64,000 nt of DNA, taken from NCBI GenBank assembly GCA_004124875.1, contig SCKJ01000006.1, positions 62,001 through 126,000 of the forward strand, read 5' to 3'. The translations under genes and the position numbers were made by a program. Position 1 is the first letter of the stretch; every line of letters begins with the position of its first letter. Below are positions 53,670 through 64,000 of this stretch, one piece after another. Below the pieces are notes generated by a model, which was not told the origin of the DNA, made no database searches, and saw only the letters and a program-made list of their open reading frames with translations. The stretch is from Fidelibacterota bacterium (GTDB lineage: Bacteria; Fidelibacterota; Marinisomatia; SCGC-AAA003-L08; TS1B11).

Positions 53670-53882
53670 TTACCCGGCCTTCTGCTTTCTGATGCCCAGA
53701 TCATATTCGCGCATGAGTGTTTTTGCCTGCGCGATCGATTTTTTTACCTCGCCCAGTTTATGGGTCCCCTCCAGCTGCTGCAGGGCCTTTTTAAACCGCA
53801 GGCCCGTCAGCTGCTCGCGCAGCTCCAGCAGCTTCTCGCCCAAATCTTGGGACGAAAGTTCCAACAGTTCCTCGCTGATCAT
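53670..53882 (-). CDS. rpmC: 50S ribosomal protein L29
   Basis: This 70-residue, mostly helical protein has [20 protein letters not shown] and [17 protein letters not shown]. It sits at the polypeptide exit and docks trigger factor. It overlaps rplP by 4 nt. Confidence 0.95.
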   Translation of the reverse strand: MISEELLELSSQDLGEKLLELREQLTGLRFKKALQQLEGTHKLGEVKKSIAQAKTLMREYDLGIRKQKAG

Positions 53883-54298
53883 CCGCCCTGCTCCCGCCGC
53901 GTCACCAGCTTGGTCTTGATCGGTAGTTTGTGCGAGCAGAGTCTGAATGCCTCGGTAGCGGTGGCCTCATCGACCCCTTCAACCTCAAACAGGATGCGCC
54001 CCGGTTTGACTACGGCCACCCAGTATTCAGGGGAACCTTTCCCTTTACCCATCCTTGTTTCCGCCGGCTTCTGCGTAATGGCCTTGTCCGGAAATATTCG
54101 AATCCACATGCGGCCGAATTTGCGGGTGGTGCGGGTGATAGCCACACGGGCAGACTCAATCTGCCGGCTGGTGATCCAACCATTCTCCAGCGCCTTCAGA
54201 CCGTAGGTGCCAAAGGCAACGGTGTTCCCGCGCATGGCCATGCCCCGGCGGTTGCCCCGGTGCGGCTTGCGATATTTGACTTTACGGGGGGCCAGCAT
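53879..54298 (-). CDS. rplP: 50S ribosomal protein L16
   Basis: This 139-residue L16 starts [19 protein letters not shown] and contains [20 protein letters not shown]. It organises the A-site tRNA. It follows rpsC after 8 nt. Confidence 0.98.
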   Translation of the reverse strand: MLAPRKVKYRKPHRGNRRGMAMRGNTVAFGTYGLKALENGWITSRQIESARVAITRTTRKFGRMWIRIFPDKAITQKPAETRMGKGKGSPEYWVAVVKPGRILFEVEGVDEATATEAFRLCSHKLPIKTKLVTRREQGG

Positions 54299-54306
54299 TT
54301 AGCGCC

Positions 54307-54951
54307 TCAATTCGACTGAGCGTTTTTTGTGGGGGTCTCCCCGTTGCAAATCCAAACTTTAACGCCAATTTTTCCGTAAGTGGTGTTGGCTTCCACCAGG
54401 GCGTAGTCAATGTCGGCACGTAGCGTATGCAGCGGCACCCGGCCTTCACGAAAGGTTTCTCTGCGGCTCATTTCCGAGCCACCGAGCCGCCCGGACAGGC
54501 AGATTTTAATGCCTTCGGCGCCCATGCGCATCGTCGCCTGAATCGATTTTTTGGCCGCCCGGCGGAACGATATTTTCTTGAGCAGCTGCTGGGCAATGCT
54601 CTCGCCAACGAGCCGGGCGTCGAGCTCGGGCCGTTTCACTTCACTCACGTTGAGCTTGACCTCCTGGCCCAGGAGCGCGTGAATTTCACTGCGCAGCCGT
54701 TCCACCTCTTCACCCCCCCGGCCGATGACAATGCCGGGCCGGCTGGTAAATATGGTGACCGTCACCTTTTTGGCCGTGCGGCTGATCTCCACGCGGGAGA
54801 TGCCTGCATTTTCCAGGCGGCGGCCGATATAGCGCCGCAGGATGATGTCCTCGTGGAGCTTGGCGGCAAAGTTGTGCTCATCGAACCACGTCGACAGCCA
54901 GGTCTTGGTGATGCCGAGGCGAAATCCGACCGGATGTGTTTTTTGACCCAA
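54307..54951 (-). CDS. rpsC: 30S ribosomal protein S3
   Basis: This 214-residue S3 has MGQKTHPVGFRLGITKTWLS at the N-terminus, a KH domain with VIGRGGEEVERLRSEIH, and a C-terminal domain GRLGGSEMSRRETFREGR. It forms part of the mRNA entry helicase. Normal length. Confidence 0.98.
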   Translation of the reverse strand: MGQKTHPVGFRLGITKTWLSTWFDEHNFAAKLHEDIILRRYIGRRLENAGISRVEISRTAKKVTVTIFTSRPGIVIGRGGEEVERLRSEIHALLGQEVKLNVSEVKRPELDARLVGESIAQQLLKKISFRRAAKKSIQATMRMGAEGIKICLSGRLGGSEMSRRETFREGRVPLHTLRADIDYALVEANTTYGKIGVKVWICNGETPTKNAQSN

Positions 54952-54970
54952 AGTGACTCTCCGTCCCTGC

Positions 54971-55318
54971 TCAGGAACCTTTTTCAGCGACGACCACGGT
55001 CAGATGACTGGTCCGCTTAATGATGCGCGTGGCCCGCCCCATCGCCCGTGGACGCCACCGCTTGAATGAAGGCCCGCCATCGGCAAAGGCCCTCTTGATG
55101 TAAAGATTGTCGACGTCGACTTCCTTAGCCTCATCGGAATTCATCATGTTCGCAATAGCCGAGCGCAACGTTTTCTCAATAAACCCCGACGCCTTCGTCG
55201 GGGTGAAGTGGAGAATATTGAGCGCCTGGTTCACGTCCTTGCCCCGCACCAGCTCAAGCATGCGGTTGATCTTGCGCGGCGACTGACGCAAATGGCGGGC
55301 TCTGGCCAGTTTTTCCAC
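54971..55318 (-). CDS. rplV: 50S ribosomal protein L22
   Basis: This 115-residue L22 has ARHLRQSPRKINRMLELVRG and the C-terminal hairpin RWRPRAMGRATRIIKRTSHL that reaches into the exit tunnel. It follows rpsS after 2 nt. Confidence 0.97.
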   Translation of the reverse strand: MEKLARARHLRQSPRKINRMLELVRGKDVNQALNILHFTPTKASGFIEKTLRSAIANMMNSDEAKEVDVDNLYIKRAFADGGPSFKRWRPRAMGRATRIIKRTSHLTVVVAEKGS

Positions 55319-55320
55319 AA

Positions 55321-55590
55321 CTAGCCCTTCCTCTTGTCGGCATGGCCGCGGAAAATTCGGGTCGGCGAAAACTCGCCCAGTTTGTGCCCCACCATATTTT
55401 CAGAAACGAACACCGGAATAAATTTGTTGCCGTTATGAACGGCAAAAGTATGGCCGACAAAATCGGGTATAATGGTGCTGCGCCGGGACCAGGTTTTTAC
55501 CACTTTTTTCTGCTTGGTCCTGTTGAGCGCCTCAACTTTTTTGACCAGCTTTTCATCAACATAAGGGCCTTTTTTTACGGATCGGGGCAT
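55321..55590 (-). CDS. rpsS: 30S ribosomal protein S19
   Basis: From ATG 55590 (one nt from the rplB stop) this is an 89-residue S19, starting [20 protein letters not shown] and ending [10 protein letters not shown]. An upstream open frame inside rplB is not family-like. S19 binds with S13 in the head of the 30S. Confidence 0.97.
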   Translation of the reverse strand: MPRSVKKGPYVDEKLVKKVEALNRTKQKKVVKTWSRRSTIIPDFVGHTFAVHNGNKFIPVFVSENMVGHKLGEFSPTRIFRGHADKRKG

Positions 55591-55591
55591 G

Positions 55592-56422
55592 TTACTTGGT
55601 CCTCCGCGACACAATATAGCGGTCGGACTGATTTTTCTTCTTGCGGGTCTTGTACCCCTTTGAGGGGACACCGGTGGGCGACACCGGATGTCTGCCGCCG
55701 GACGACTTCCCTTCGCCACCGCCCATGGGATGGTCGACAGGGTTCATGGCGACACCGCGCACTTTCGGCCGGCGCCCCAGCCACCGGGAGCGGCCCGCCT
55801 TTCCGATTTTGATTTTCTCATGGCTTTTGTTGCCCACTTCGCCGAGCACCGCCAGGCAGCTCTCTTGCACCAATCGCACTTCGCCCGATGGCAGCTTCAG
55901 CGTCACCATGCCGCCATCTGAGGCCATGAGGCGCGCCGAGGCGCCGGCCGCGCGAGCCATCTGCCCGCCCTTGCCGGGCTTGAGCTCAATGTTGTGCACG
56001 TTCATGCCCGTGGGCACCTCCGATAGAGGCATGGCGTTGCCGGGCCGCAGCGGCGTTCGGCTGCGGGAGGATATCACCTCATCGGTCACCTTGATGCCAT
56101 CGGGAGCCAAAATGTAGCGTTTCTCGCCGTCGGCATATTGCACCAGGGCAATGCGGCACGACCGGTTGGGATCGTACTCAATGGTTTTGACGATGCCGGG
56201 AATGTCGTACTTGTCGCGCTTGAAATCGATAATCCGGTACCGTCGTTTATGCCCGCCACCCCGATGCCGCGAGGTGATGCGGCCTTTATTGTTGCGTCCC
56301 CCCGTCTTGGTCAGCGCCCGAGTGAGTGATTTTTCCGGCTGATCGGTGGTAATCTCCTCAAAGGTCGACACCGACATAAACCGCTGTCCGGGAGTGGTGG
56401 GCTTGAGTGTGCGCACGGGCAT
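55592..56422 (-). CDS. rplB: 50S ribosomal protein L2
   Basis: This 276-residue L2 has [29 protein letters not shown]-like sequence and the peptidyl-transferase-supporting histidine in the region [16 protein letters not shown]. Normal length. It lies 2 nt after rplW. Confidence 0.98.
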   Translation of the reverse strand: MPVRTLKPTTPGQRFMSVSTFEEITTDQPEKSLTRALTKTGGRNNKGRITSRHRGGGHKRRYRIIDFKRDKYDIPGIVKTIEYDPNRSCRIALVQYADGEKRYILAPDGIKVTDEVISSRSRTPLRPGNAMPLSEVPTGMNVHNIELKPGKGGQMARAAGASARLMASDGGMVTLKLPSGEVRLVQESCLAVLGEVGNKSHEKIKIGKAGRSRWLGRRPKVRGVAMNPVDHPMGGGEGKSSGGRHPVSPTGVPSKGYKTRKKKNQSDRYIVSRRTK

Positions 56423-56424
56423 GA

Positions 56425-56748
56425 TCAGGCTGTCCCTTCGACTTCAAACAGGTCGATTTTCTGGCCTTCATCGAGCGTGACGATGGCCCGTTTCCAGTGT
56501 GCCCTGCGCCCGGTTGTGCGAATGGTATGTCCGCCGCTGCGCATGCTTTGGCTTTTCGCTTTGCCGAGCCGGTTCTGCGTGGCCACTTTTACCACTTTCA
56601 CTCCAAATCGCTCTTCAACGGCGGCCTTGATTTCATGCTTGTTCGACGCCGGATGCACTTCAAATGCGTATTTGCGCTCACTCTCCTCAAGGCGGCTCAT
56701 TTTTTCAGTGAGCAGCGGGCGGCGAATGATATAATTTTTGATCGACAT
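56425..56748 (-). CDS. rplW: 50S ribosomal protein L23
   Basis: From ATG 56748 this is a 107-residue L23, starting [20 protein letters not shown]; the longer frame overlaps rplD and is not family-like. It is the docking site of trigger factor and SRP at the tunnel exit. Gap of 4 nt to rplD. Confidence 0.96.
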   Translation of the reverse strand: MSIKNYIIRRPLLTEKMSRLEESERKYAFEVHPASNKHEIKAAVEERFGVKVVKVATQNRLGKAKSQSMRSGGHTIRTTGRRAHWKRAIVTLDEGQKIDLFEVEGTA

Positions 56749-56752
56749 AATC

Positions 56753-57379
56753 TTAGCCCAGCAGCGCATGCAGCTCTTTAATGCCCGCTTTGTCCACCAG
56801 CACTGAATCGGCCAGCCATAGGTCCCGCACGGATACATCCCTGGCCCTTTTGACCCGTACGCCGGGCAGATTTCTGCCGGCCCGCTTGAGTTCCACCGAC
56901 GGCGCTCCCGCCAGCACCACCAGTTTGCGCCCTTGCAGTCCCAGGGCCGACACGGCCTGGGCCATCAGTCTGGTCTTGCCTTCAGCAAGGTCGAACGCCT
57001 CCACCACGGTGATGGCTTTCGCCTGCTGGAGCTTGGAGAGCATAGACTTTCTCGCCAGGCCGCTGACTTTGCGATTGACCTTCTGGCGATAGCTGCGCGG
57101 ATGCGGTCCGAACGCCACGCCGCCACCGTAGCGAACGGGGCTCCCGGCATCCCCAACACGCGCCCGGCCAGTGCCTTTCTGCCGGAACAGTTTCACGCCG
57201 CTGCCGGCCACATCCCCACGGGTAAGCGTGGAGGCGCTGCCCTGGCGACGGTTGGCCATCTCGGCTTTCACGGCCAGATAAATGGCGTTTTCATGGGGCT
57301 CGATGCCGAAAACTTCTTTTTTCAGATCAATCTGCCCGCCGGACGCGGAGCCGTCAAATTTGCGCACATCAACTTTCAT
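56753..57379 (-). CDS. rplD: 50S ribosomal protein L4
   Basis: This 208-residue L4 has the tunnel loop region GTGRARVGDAGSPVRYGGGV and a globular core ending LVDKAGIKELHALL. It overlaps rplC by 4 nt. In some bacteria L4 autoregulates the S10 operon through a leader; none is obvious here. Confidence 0.97.
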   Translation of the reverse strand: MKVDVRKFDGSASGGQIDLKKEVFGIEPHENAIYLAVKAEMANRRQGSASTLTRGDVAGSGVKLFRQKGTGRARVGDAGSPVRYGGGVAFGPHPRSYRQKVNRKVSGLARKSMLSKLQQAKAITVVEAFDLAEGKTRLMAQAVSALGLQGRKLVVLAGAPSVELKRAGRNLPGVRVKRARDVSVRDLWLADSVLVDKAGIKELHALLG

Positions 57380-57993
57380 GACAGTTTCGTCAAGTACACC
57401 GTTCCGTTGCGCGGCCCCGGTACGGCTCCCTTAATAAAAATCTGGTTTTTTTCCGGCACGACCCGGACCACTTCCAAATTGGTGATCGTGCGCCGGGCGT
57501 TCCCGCTGCGGCCGGCCATTTTCATGCCCGGAAAAACGCGCGACGGAGATGAACTGGCGCCAATGGACCCACCGGCACGCAGCTGGTCCTTTTTGCCGTG
57601 CGAGGCCCGGCCGCCGTGAAAGCCGTAGCGTTTCATCCGCCCGGTGAACCCTCTGCCCTTGGTGATGCCAGTGACTTTAACGGCGTCGCCCACTTCAAAT
57701 ATATCCACGGTAATCACGTCGCCCAGCTTTACCTCTCCGTCCATATCAAACTCGCGAGTCGTTCTCGCCGGTTCAATACCTGCCTTTTCGAAATGACCCT
57801 TTTGCGCCTTCGTGGTGCGCTTCGGTTTGCGGCTGCCAAAAGCGAGCTGCACGGCGCTGTAGCCATCGGTCTCTTCGGTCTTGATCTGGCTGACCGGACA
57901 AGGACCGGCCTCTATGACGGTAACCGGCAAGTCCCTGCCACCCTCATCGAAAATGCGGGCCATGCCGCGCTTGATGCCGATGATCGACTTCAT
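57376..57993 (-). CDS. rplC: 50S ribosomal protein L3
   Basis: This 205-residue L3 starts [20 protein letters not shown] and contains [20 protein letters not shown]. It is an early assembly protein near the peptidyl transferase centre. 2 nt after rpsJ. Confidence 0.98.
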   Translation of the reverse strand: MKSIIGIKRGMARIFDEGGRDLPVTVIEAGPCPVSQIKTEETDGYSAVQLAFGSRKPKRTTKAQKGHFEKAGIEPARTTREFDMDGEVKLGDVITVDIFEVGDAVKVTGITKGRGFTGRMKRYGFHGGRASHGKKDQLRAGGSIGASSSPSRVFPGMKMAGRSGNARRTITNLEVVRVVPEKNQIFIKGAVPGPRNGTVYLTKLS

Positions 57994-57995
57994 CC

Positions 57996-58304
57996 TCAGG
58001 CCCTGATCTCAATATCGACGCCGGCAGGCAGATCGAGCTTCATGAGCGCGTCCACGGTTTTGGGCGTCGAGTTGTGGATATCAATGATCCGCTTGTGGAT
58101 TTTGGTCTGGAACTGCTCCCGCGACTTTTTGTCCACATGAGGTGAACGGTTCACAGTATAAATCGTGCGCTGCGTCGGCAACGGAATGGGTCCCGATATC
58201 AGCGCCCCGGTATTCTTGGCCGTACGAACGATCTTTTCTGCCGACTTGTCGAGCAAAATGTGGTCATAGGCCCTGAGATTGATGCGTATTTTTTGTCCCG
58301 CCAT
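57996..58304 (-). CDS. rpsJ: 30S ribosomal protein S10
   Basis: This 102-residue S10 has [19 protein letters not shown] and [20 protein letters not shown]. It functions in the 30S and also in NusB-dependent antitermination. It directly follows tuf with a 9-nt gap, a fusion of the str/tuf and S10 operons. Confidence 0.98.
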   Translation of the reverse strand: MAGQKIRINLRAYDHILLDKSAEKIVRTAKNTGALISGPIPLPTQRTIYTVNRSPHVDKKSREQFQTKIHKRIIDIHNSTPKTVDALMKLDLPAGVDIEIRA

Positions 58305-58313
58305 AATGCGTCC

Positions 58314-59504
<1,191 letters not shown>

Positions 59505-59559
59505 CAGTCCTCTCCGGTTGTCGATTTCTTCAGCAGATTACTTCGAACCCATAACTGCG

Positions 59560-59632
<73 letters not shown>

Positions 59633-59638
59633 GGAGCG

Positions 59639-59711
59639 AGCGGGAGACGAGACTCGAACCCGCGACCCTCAGCTTGGAAGGCTGATGCTCTACCAACTGA
59701 GCTACTCCCGC
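59639..59711 (-). tRNA. tRNA-Gly (TCC anticodon)
   Basis: A 73-nt cloverleaf: GCGGGAG acceptor paired with CTCCCGC, anticodon stem TCAGC/GCTGA around loop CTTCCAA (anticodon TCC), T-arm GGTTCGAGTC. It lies 6 nt from tRNA-Thr(GGT). Confidence 0.95.
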
Positions 59712-59847
59712 GTTGCAAAAGGCTATTCCGAAACACCGCTTTCGAATCACTGCACCCGCCAACTACGCCCGCAATTCCATCCGGCCCTCCGCCCAGGCGC
59801 CGCCCGGCGGCAGTAGGCGAATGGAGTCTAACCCGATGATAATCCCG

Positions 59848-59930
59848 TGGGGAAAGAAGGATTCGAACCTCCGTAGACATACGTCGGCAGATTTACAGTC
59901 TGCTGCCTTTGACCGCTCGGCCATTTCCCC
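59848..59930 (-). tRNA. tRNA-Tyr (GTA anticodon)
   Basis: An 83-nt class II tRNA: acceptor GGGGAAA/TTTCCCC, anticodon loop CTGTAAA (anticodon GTA), a long variable arm, T-arm GGTTCGAATCC. The long variable arm and discriminator A are typical of bacterial tRNA-Tyr. It lies about 135 nt from tRNA-Gly. Confidence 0.95.
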
Positions 59931-60000
59931 CAAGCTTTCCGACTTGCCAGCATGAACCCTTCGTCCGAACATATCTGAGAAATATCTTTCCTGTCCCGAG

Positions 60001-60073
60001 AGCCACCAGCAGGAATCGAACCCGCGACCCCCTGATTACAAATCAGATGCTCTACCAGCTGAGCTATGGTGGC
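60001..60073 (-). tRNA. tRNA-Thr (TGT anticodon)
   Basis: A 73-nt cloverleaf: acceptor GCCACCA/TGGTGGC, anticodon loop TTTGTAA (anticodon TGT), T-arm GGTTCGATTCC. It is the first of the four tRNAs ahead of tuf. Confidence 0.95.
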
Positions 60074-60274
60074 GTAAGCCTCCATCGGCGTTGCGTTTCG
60101 AGCTGCCAAGTTTACGACGGAACGGTGACGGAAATCAACGGTAAATGTCGTCAGTGGGGCAAATTATTCTGATGTGCCTGCTGTGGGCGTCAGTGGCAGG
60201 CGAGGAAAATGAATATCTCAGTGGCGCCGCCACATAATATCCGCCCTATCCCACGAACGCCTTCACCCGGCGTT

Positions 60275-61663
60275 TCAACCCCGTTTCCAGAGCGTGCCTT
60301 CGGGCGTATCCTCCAGAATCACGCCCATGGCGGCGAGCTCCTCACGGAGGGAGTCCGCGCGGCTCCAGTCGCGGTCCGAGCGGGCCTTATCGCGCTGCTT
60401 GATCAACTCTTCAATGCGCTCCTTGTTGGCATGCGCGCTCGATGTAAAGATGACCCCCAGCACCTTATCATAACTGCGCAGGGCTGCCAGGGCGTCGCCG
60501 GTCGAGGGCGCCGAGAGCGCCTCCCTGTCCAGTGCGGCGAACAGTTCCTTCGCCCAGCCGAATATGGCCCCCAGGCCGCCGGAAATATTCAGGTCGCTGT
60601 CCATGGCCGCGCGCCATTGGTCATCCGGAGGCAGGATGGTCTGTCCCTCATGCCCCACCGGCACCTGTTCCAGCCGCCGCGCCAGCTCTTTCAGGCGATT
60701 GATGGCCTTCTGCGATTCGCGTACTTTATCCAGCGTGAAGTTGAGCTGCTGGCGATAGTGGGTCGCGAGCAGGGTATAGCGCAGCGCCTCCGGGGTCAAG
60801 CCTCTGTCCAAAAGTTCCTGCAGCACATAGAAGTTGCCGAGCGATTTGCTCATTTTCTCCCCATCGACGATCAGGTGCTCGCTGTGCAGCCAGAAGTTGA
60901 CGAACGGCGTATCGAACATATGCCGGCTCTGGGCGAGCTCGTTCTCGTGATGGGGAAAGATGTTGTCCACCCCGCCGCAGTGGATGTCAAAATGCTGGCC
61001 CAGGAAGTGGCTCGACATGATGCTGCACTCCATGTGCCAGCCCGGCCGCCCTTCGCCCCAGGGCGCGGACCACTTGTAGGGTCCATCAGCAGGTTTGGCC
61101 CCCTTCCACAGGGCAAAATCGCGGGCCTGATCCTTGCCGTAATCGTCATCGGAGGTGCGTTCGCCCTGGCGCAGCGACGCAGGATCAATGTTGACCAGCT
61201 GGCCGTAGCCGGCATCCTTGCTGATGTCGAAAAAGACCGAGCCGTCGCCCGCAGTGTAAGCAACTCCGCGGTCGAGGAGCGTCTGAATGCCGCCAATCAT
61301 GCCGTCAATATAATCCGTGGCCCGCGGCAGATGATGGGCCGGCAGAATATTGAGGGTCGCCAAGTCACGTTCAAAACGCTGCGTGATGCTCTCCGTCATT
61401 TCCAGCAGGTCGCGGTCTTCGGCAATGGCCTTTTCGATGGTCTTGTCATCCACGTCGGTTATGTTCATCACGTGGGTCACTTCGTAGCCGCTCCACTCCA
61501 GATAGCGCCGCAGAATATCCTCGAACATGTAGGTGCGCAGATTGCCGATATGGGCTGGCGCGTAGACAGTGGGACCGCAGGTGTAGAGGCGCACCTTCCC
61601 CGCCTCAATGGGAGTGAAAACCTCCTTGCTGCGGGTCAGTGTGTTGTGGAGCCGCAGCGCCAT
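60275..61663 (-). CDS. cysS: Cysteinyl-tRNA synthetase
   Basis: This 462-residue class I synthetase starts at ATG 61663 overlapping the ddl stop (TGATG). Its motifs are [20 protein letters not shown] (HIGH-type), the zinc ligands in GWHMECSIM and HHENELAQS, and the KMSKS loop [11 protein letters not shown]. It charges tRNA-Cys. The longer open frame has no family similarity. It is the last gene of the ddl-cysS unit. Confidence 0.97.
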   Translation of the reverse strand: MALRLHNTLTRSKEVFTPIEAGKVRLYTCGPTVYAPAHIGNLRTYMFEDILRRYLEWSGYEVTHVMNITDVDDKTIEKAIAEDRDLLEMTESITQRFERDLATLNILPAHHLPRATDYIDGMIGGIQTLLDRGVAYTAGDGSVFFDISKDAGYGQLVNIDPASLRQGERTSDDDYGKDQARDFALWKGAKPADGPYKWSAPWGEGRPGWHMECSIMSSHFLGQHFDIHCGGVDNIFPHHENELAQSRHMFDTPFVNFWLHSEHLIVDGEKMSKSLGNFYVLQELLDRGLTPEALRYTLLATHYRQQLNFTLDKVRESQKAINRLKELARRLEQVPVGHEGQTILPPDDQWRAAMDSDLNISGGLGAIFGWAKELFAALDREALSAPSTGDALAALRSYDKVLGVIFTSSAHANKERIEELIKQRDKARSDRDWSRADSLREELAAMGVILEDTPEGTLWKRG

Positions 61664-62637
61664 CAGCGCGGGTCCCCGTCGCGCCAGCCCATGAGGGTGA
61701 CCGTCTCTATGAGCTGGTCGAACCTGATGTTCACCGCCGCTGCCGCCATGGGCGTGAGGCTGTGCTCCGTCAAACCCGGCAGAGTGTTGAGCTCCAGACA
61801 AAAGTACTGGTCATCGGCAGAAAGCCTGAAGTCGGTGCGCGAGTAGTGCCGGCACCCGAGGGCGTCATGCAGACGCGCGGCGGCGTCCTGTATGCCGGCG
61901 GCCAGCGTGAGGGACAGGTCGGCCGGCACAAAGTAGTCGCTCATGTTGTCGCCATACTTGCTTTCATAGTCGTAGTAGTCGTGCCCGGGCACGATCTCCA
62001 CCACCGGCAGGGGCCGGCCATCCAACACCGTTACCGTGAGCTCCCTGCCTGGAATGTAGACCTCGGCCATCACCTGCGAATCGAACTCGCGCGCGAGATT
62101 CAGCCCCATATCGACCTCCAGGGGAGATTTTGCGATGGTGACCCCCACGGTGCTCCCTTCGCTGTTGGGCTTGATCACCATCGGCAGCCCGTGTCGCTGC
62201 TGCAACTGCGTCAGGGCCGGTGAGTCGCCGGCATAGAGGGGTCCGCCAGTTTCGCTCAAGCTCAATAGGGCCCATTCCGGCGTGGTTATTTCCAGTTGGC
62301 GCATCAGCAGCTTTGAGCCGTGCTTGTCCATCGCTTTGCTCGAGGCAGAGCTGCCTGAACCGGTAAACGTCAGGCCGCCTTTTTCCAGCGCCAACTGCAC
62401 GATCCCATTTTCCCCATCGCCACCATGCAGGGCCAGGAACACCATGTCCGCGCCTGAGACGCTGGCCACCATCTCCGGCAGATTACCCTCGTATAAATGG
62501 GCCGCTGCGCTGTAGCCTCGGCGCTGGAGAGCGTCAACCACCCTTACGCCACTCAGCAGGGAAATCTCACGCTCGGTGCTGGTGCCCCCCATGAGGACGG
62601 CCACGGAACCGGGCCTGCCGGCGGGCCGGTCAACCAC
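61663..62637 (-). CDS. ddl: D-alanine-D-alanine ligase
   Basis: This 324-residue ATP-grasp enzyme has VLMGGTSTEREISLLSG, LALHGGDGENGIVQLALE, VKPNSEGSTVGVT-like sequence and RTDFRLSADDQYFCLELNTL near the C-terminus. It joins two D-alanines for the peptidoglycan stem. The GTG start overlaps gmhB by 8 nt. Gram-negative-type wall synthesis is consistent. Confidence 0.96.
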   Translation of the reverse strand: MVDRPAGRPGSVAVLMGGTSTEREISLLSGVRVVDALQRRGYSAAAHLYEGNLPEMVASVSGADMVFLALHGGDGENGIVQLALEKGGLTFTGSGSSASSKAMDKHGSKLLMRQLEITTPEWALLSLSETGGPLYAGDSPALTQLQQRHGLPMVIKPNSEGSTVGVTIAKSPLEVDMGLNLAREFDSQVMAEVYIPGRELTVTVLDGRPLPVVEIVPGHDYYDYESKYGDNMSDYFVPADLSLTLAAGIQDAAARLHDALGCRHYSRTDFRLSADDQYFCLELNTLPGLTEHSLTPMAAAAVNIRFDQLIETVTLMGWRDGDPR

Positions 62638-63151
62638 GGGAGTTTTCCAGCTGCGCGAGGGTATCGAGCACCACCGCCTGGCCGCCGATATCAGGCAGCG
62701 CGGCTCTGCCCCTGCCCGTGAGCACCAGGGCGAAATCGATGCCTGCGGAGCTTGCTGCCTGCGCGTCGGTTAATGCGTCGCCTATGAACAAGGCATCGGC
62801 CGGTTGGCAGTCATATTCGCTCAGCGATTGGCGAATCAGACCCGCCTCGGGTTTGCGGCAGTCGCAGCCGTCGCCAGGCAGGTGGGGACAGATATGCCAG
62901 GTCAATTCGACGCCCCAAGCCTTGGCCAACCTGTTGTGCAGCTCGTCGACCTCCGCCCGGCTCCAAAGCCCGCGGCCAATGCCACTCTGGTTGGTGGCCA
63001 CAGCCAGCCGCACCCCCTCTGCCGCCAGCCGTTGCAGGACTCCGCCGACAAACGGATAGGGGCGCACCTTACTCAGGTCGCGATGGTAGTTGTGCTCCTC
63101 ATAAGTGAGGGTCCCGTCACGGTCAAAGATGATGAGGCGGTAGGGCTTCAC
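62630..63151 (-). CDS. gmhB: D-glycero-D-manno-heptose-1,7-bisphosphate 7-phosphatase-like (GmhB)
   Basis: This 173-residue HAD IIIA protein has IIFDRDGTLTYEEHNYH (Asp nucleophile and acid), AVATNQSGIGRG, the zinc-binding loop ICPHLPGDGCDCRKPEAG and FIGDALTDAQAA. GmhB removes the 7-phosphate in ADP-heptose synthesis for LPS core. Some relatives dephosphorylate histidinol phosphate. It overlaps neighbours by 4 and 8 nt. Confidence 0.9.
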   Translation of the reverse strand: MKPYRLIIFDRDGTLTYEEHNYHRDLSKVRPYPFVGGVLQRLAAEGVRLAVATNQSGIGRGLWSRAEVDELHNRLAKAWGVELTWHICPHLPGDGCDCRKPEAGLIRQSLSEYDCQPADALFIGDALTDAQAASSAGIDFALVLTGRGRAALPDIGGQAVVLDTLAQLENSRG

Positions 63152-64000
63152 CTGGTATCCTGCTCCTGCGCCGCCTGCGACATCACGGCGCGTAGACGGA
63201 TGTGCGACCTGAAATAGAGCGTCGCGCCAATGAGTGTGTAAGGCAGAAATCCGATGGCGTGCAACATAACCGCCGCCGCCTGCGCCTGACCCAGCTCGTT
63301 GCCCATCACATTCACCAGCATGAAAATAACCATGGCGTGATAGGTGCCGATGAATCCCGGCGCGGCAGGGATGGCCACCACAACGGTCGTGGCCACAAAC
63401 AGCGAATAGGTTTCCGCCGGACTCAGCTGCAGCCCCATGGCCGCCAACGCGGCATAAAAACTGGCCAGGTAAAATGCCCAGATGATGGCCGTTCCGGCGA
63501 ACATGGGGACCACCGTCTCCCTGCGGCGAATGCTGGCAAATCCACTGCGCACATTCTCTGCGACGGCGCGCAACTTTTCCGGTACCCAGTTAACGTTGCC
63601 GGTATTGCTGGCCCACCAGGTCAAAACCGCCAGCAACAGTCCCATAGCCCCGGCAATCTTGGCGCTGCCACTGAGCTCGGGGGGAATGTAGGCCACCAGG
63701 GGCGCCAACAACAGCAGCAGCACGACCGTCAGCATATCCAGCACCCGCTCCAATATGATGGTGCCGATAACTTTACTGATCCCCAGTCCGGCGCGCTTGC
63801 CGAGGAAATAGGCCCGGACGATTTCGCCCATCCGCAGAGGCAGCACATTGTTGCCGAAGTATCCGATCACAGTTGCTTCGGAAGTCATTCTGACGGGGAC
63901 GCGTTTAAAGGGCCGCAGGAACAGGCCCCAACGATGTCCCCGCACCGGCAAGGCCGCCAATAACAGGGTGGCCGACAGGGCCAGCAACCAGGGGTTGGCT
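63148..64000 (-). CDS. Lysylphosphatidylglycerol synthase TM (UPF0104)-like membrane protein, partial
   Basis: The frame is open to the right edge (284 codons seen). It is a polytopic membrane protein with EATVIGYFGNNVLPLRMGEI, a signature of the flippase-like LPG-synthase TM/AglD2 family, and AIPAAPGFIGTYHAMVIF. Related proteins transport lipid-linked substrates; the role here is unknown. The 5' end lies beyond the window. It overlaps gmhB by 4 nt and is part of the gmhB-ddl-cysS unit. Confidence 0.85.
   Translation of the reverse strand, partial: ANPWLLALSATLLLAALPVRGHRWGLFLRPFKRVPVRMTSEATVIGYFGNNVLPLRMGEIVRAYFLGKRAGLGISKVIGTIILERVLDMLTVVLLLLLAPLVAYIPPELSGSAKIAGAMGLLLAVLTWWASNTGNVNWVPEKLRAVAENVRSGFASIRRRETVVPMFAGTAIIWAFYLASFYAALAAMGLQLSPAETYSLFVATTVVVAIPAAPGFIGTYHAMVIFMLVNVMGNELGQAQAAAVMLHAIGFLPYTLIGATLYFRSHIRLRAVMSQAAQEQDTR

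Noticed and set aside
60209-61846. Long open frame on the plus strand opposite cysS (545 codons)
   Set aside because: It is the antisense of a recognised gene; the sequence has no family features and arises from GC-rich codon structure. The same holds for long plus-strand frames opposite tuf, mutL, miaA/ABC permease and pfk.

Overview
This 64 kb window is chromosomal DNA of a motile, probably Gram-negative-type bacterium with a moderately high GC content. The evidence is predicted outer-membrane-type lipoproteins, a heptose-bisphosphate phosphatase (gmhB-like), a flagellin/FliD/FliS/FlgM late flagellar locus, a non-mevalonate isoprenoid gene (ispG), and a complete bacterial S10-spc-alpha ribosomal cluster. 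A bacterial group-II-like GGGP synthase, a PPi-type phosphofructokinase and intergenic heptad/14-bp repeats fit an uncultivated lineage of the FCB superphylum (Marinimicrobia/KSB1-like). That placement is inference: no rRNA gene lies in the window.

Layout. (1) 1-6.5 kb, minus strand: chemotaxis genes (a CheB-type methylesterase cut by the window edge and two CheW), then a late flagellar operon fliS-fliD-flaG-flgN-like-flgM and a monocistronic flagellin. Both flagellar units have sigma-28-type promoters with exact 15-nt spacing, and both end in intrinsic terminators. A divergent sulfotransferase-TPR gene sits next to flagellin. (2) 8-13.4 kb: central metabolism (class I aldolase, PPi-type PFK, DDAH-like hydrolase, RpiA, a methyltransferase) plus an orphan secreted protein. 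(3) 13.4-26.4 kb: an accessory, rearranged stretch with a 14-bp tandem repeat, two frameshifted small membrane-protein genes, BI-1-like and OsmC proteins, HicAB and MazEF-like toxin-antitoxin pairs, a relic of the comM 3' end, an ankyrin lipoprotein, comM, ispG, a YCF48-like propeller, and a HAD-FAM151/menorin fusion. (4) 26.4-38.6 kb: one long minus-strand array, efp-accB-accC-gcvH-gcvPA-GGGPS-xerD-S2P-orf-ftcD-mutL-ABC-miaA, mostly with overlapping or closely spaced genes. (5) 38.7-43.9 kb: small membrane/secreted proteins, an ENPP-type phosphodiesterase, a DHDPS/NAL-family lyase, a ZIP transporter and a GHL10-like hydrolase. (6) 43.9-60.1 kb: the ribosomal super-operon, read right to left as tRNA-Thr, Tyr, Gly, Thr, tuf, rpsJ ... 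secY, map, infA, rpmJ, rpsM, rpsK, rpsD, rpoA, rplQ. (7) 60.3-64 kb: cysS-ddl-gmhB-flippase-like membrane protein, cut by the right edge.

Working together: the left end builds and regulates the flagellum. FlgM would hold sigma-28 until hook completion, and sigma-28 then reads the two promoters found here. The central array links fatty-acid (AccBC), one-carbon (GcvH/GcvPA, FtcD), lipid (GGGPS) and quality-control functions. The right half is the translation core. The strongest leads for second looks are the HAD-menorin fusion, the GGGPS, the ribosomal protein L5 with a histone-H1-like tail, the duplicated FlgM module, the conserved tRNA-tuf block joined to the S10 operon, and the comM relic beside the ankyrin gene.
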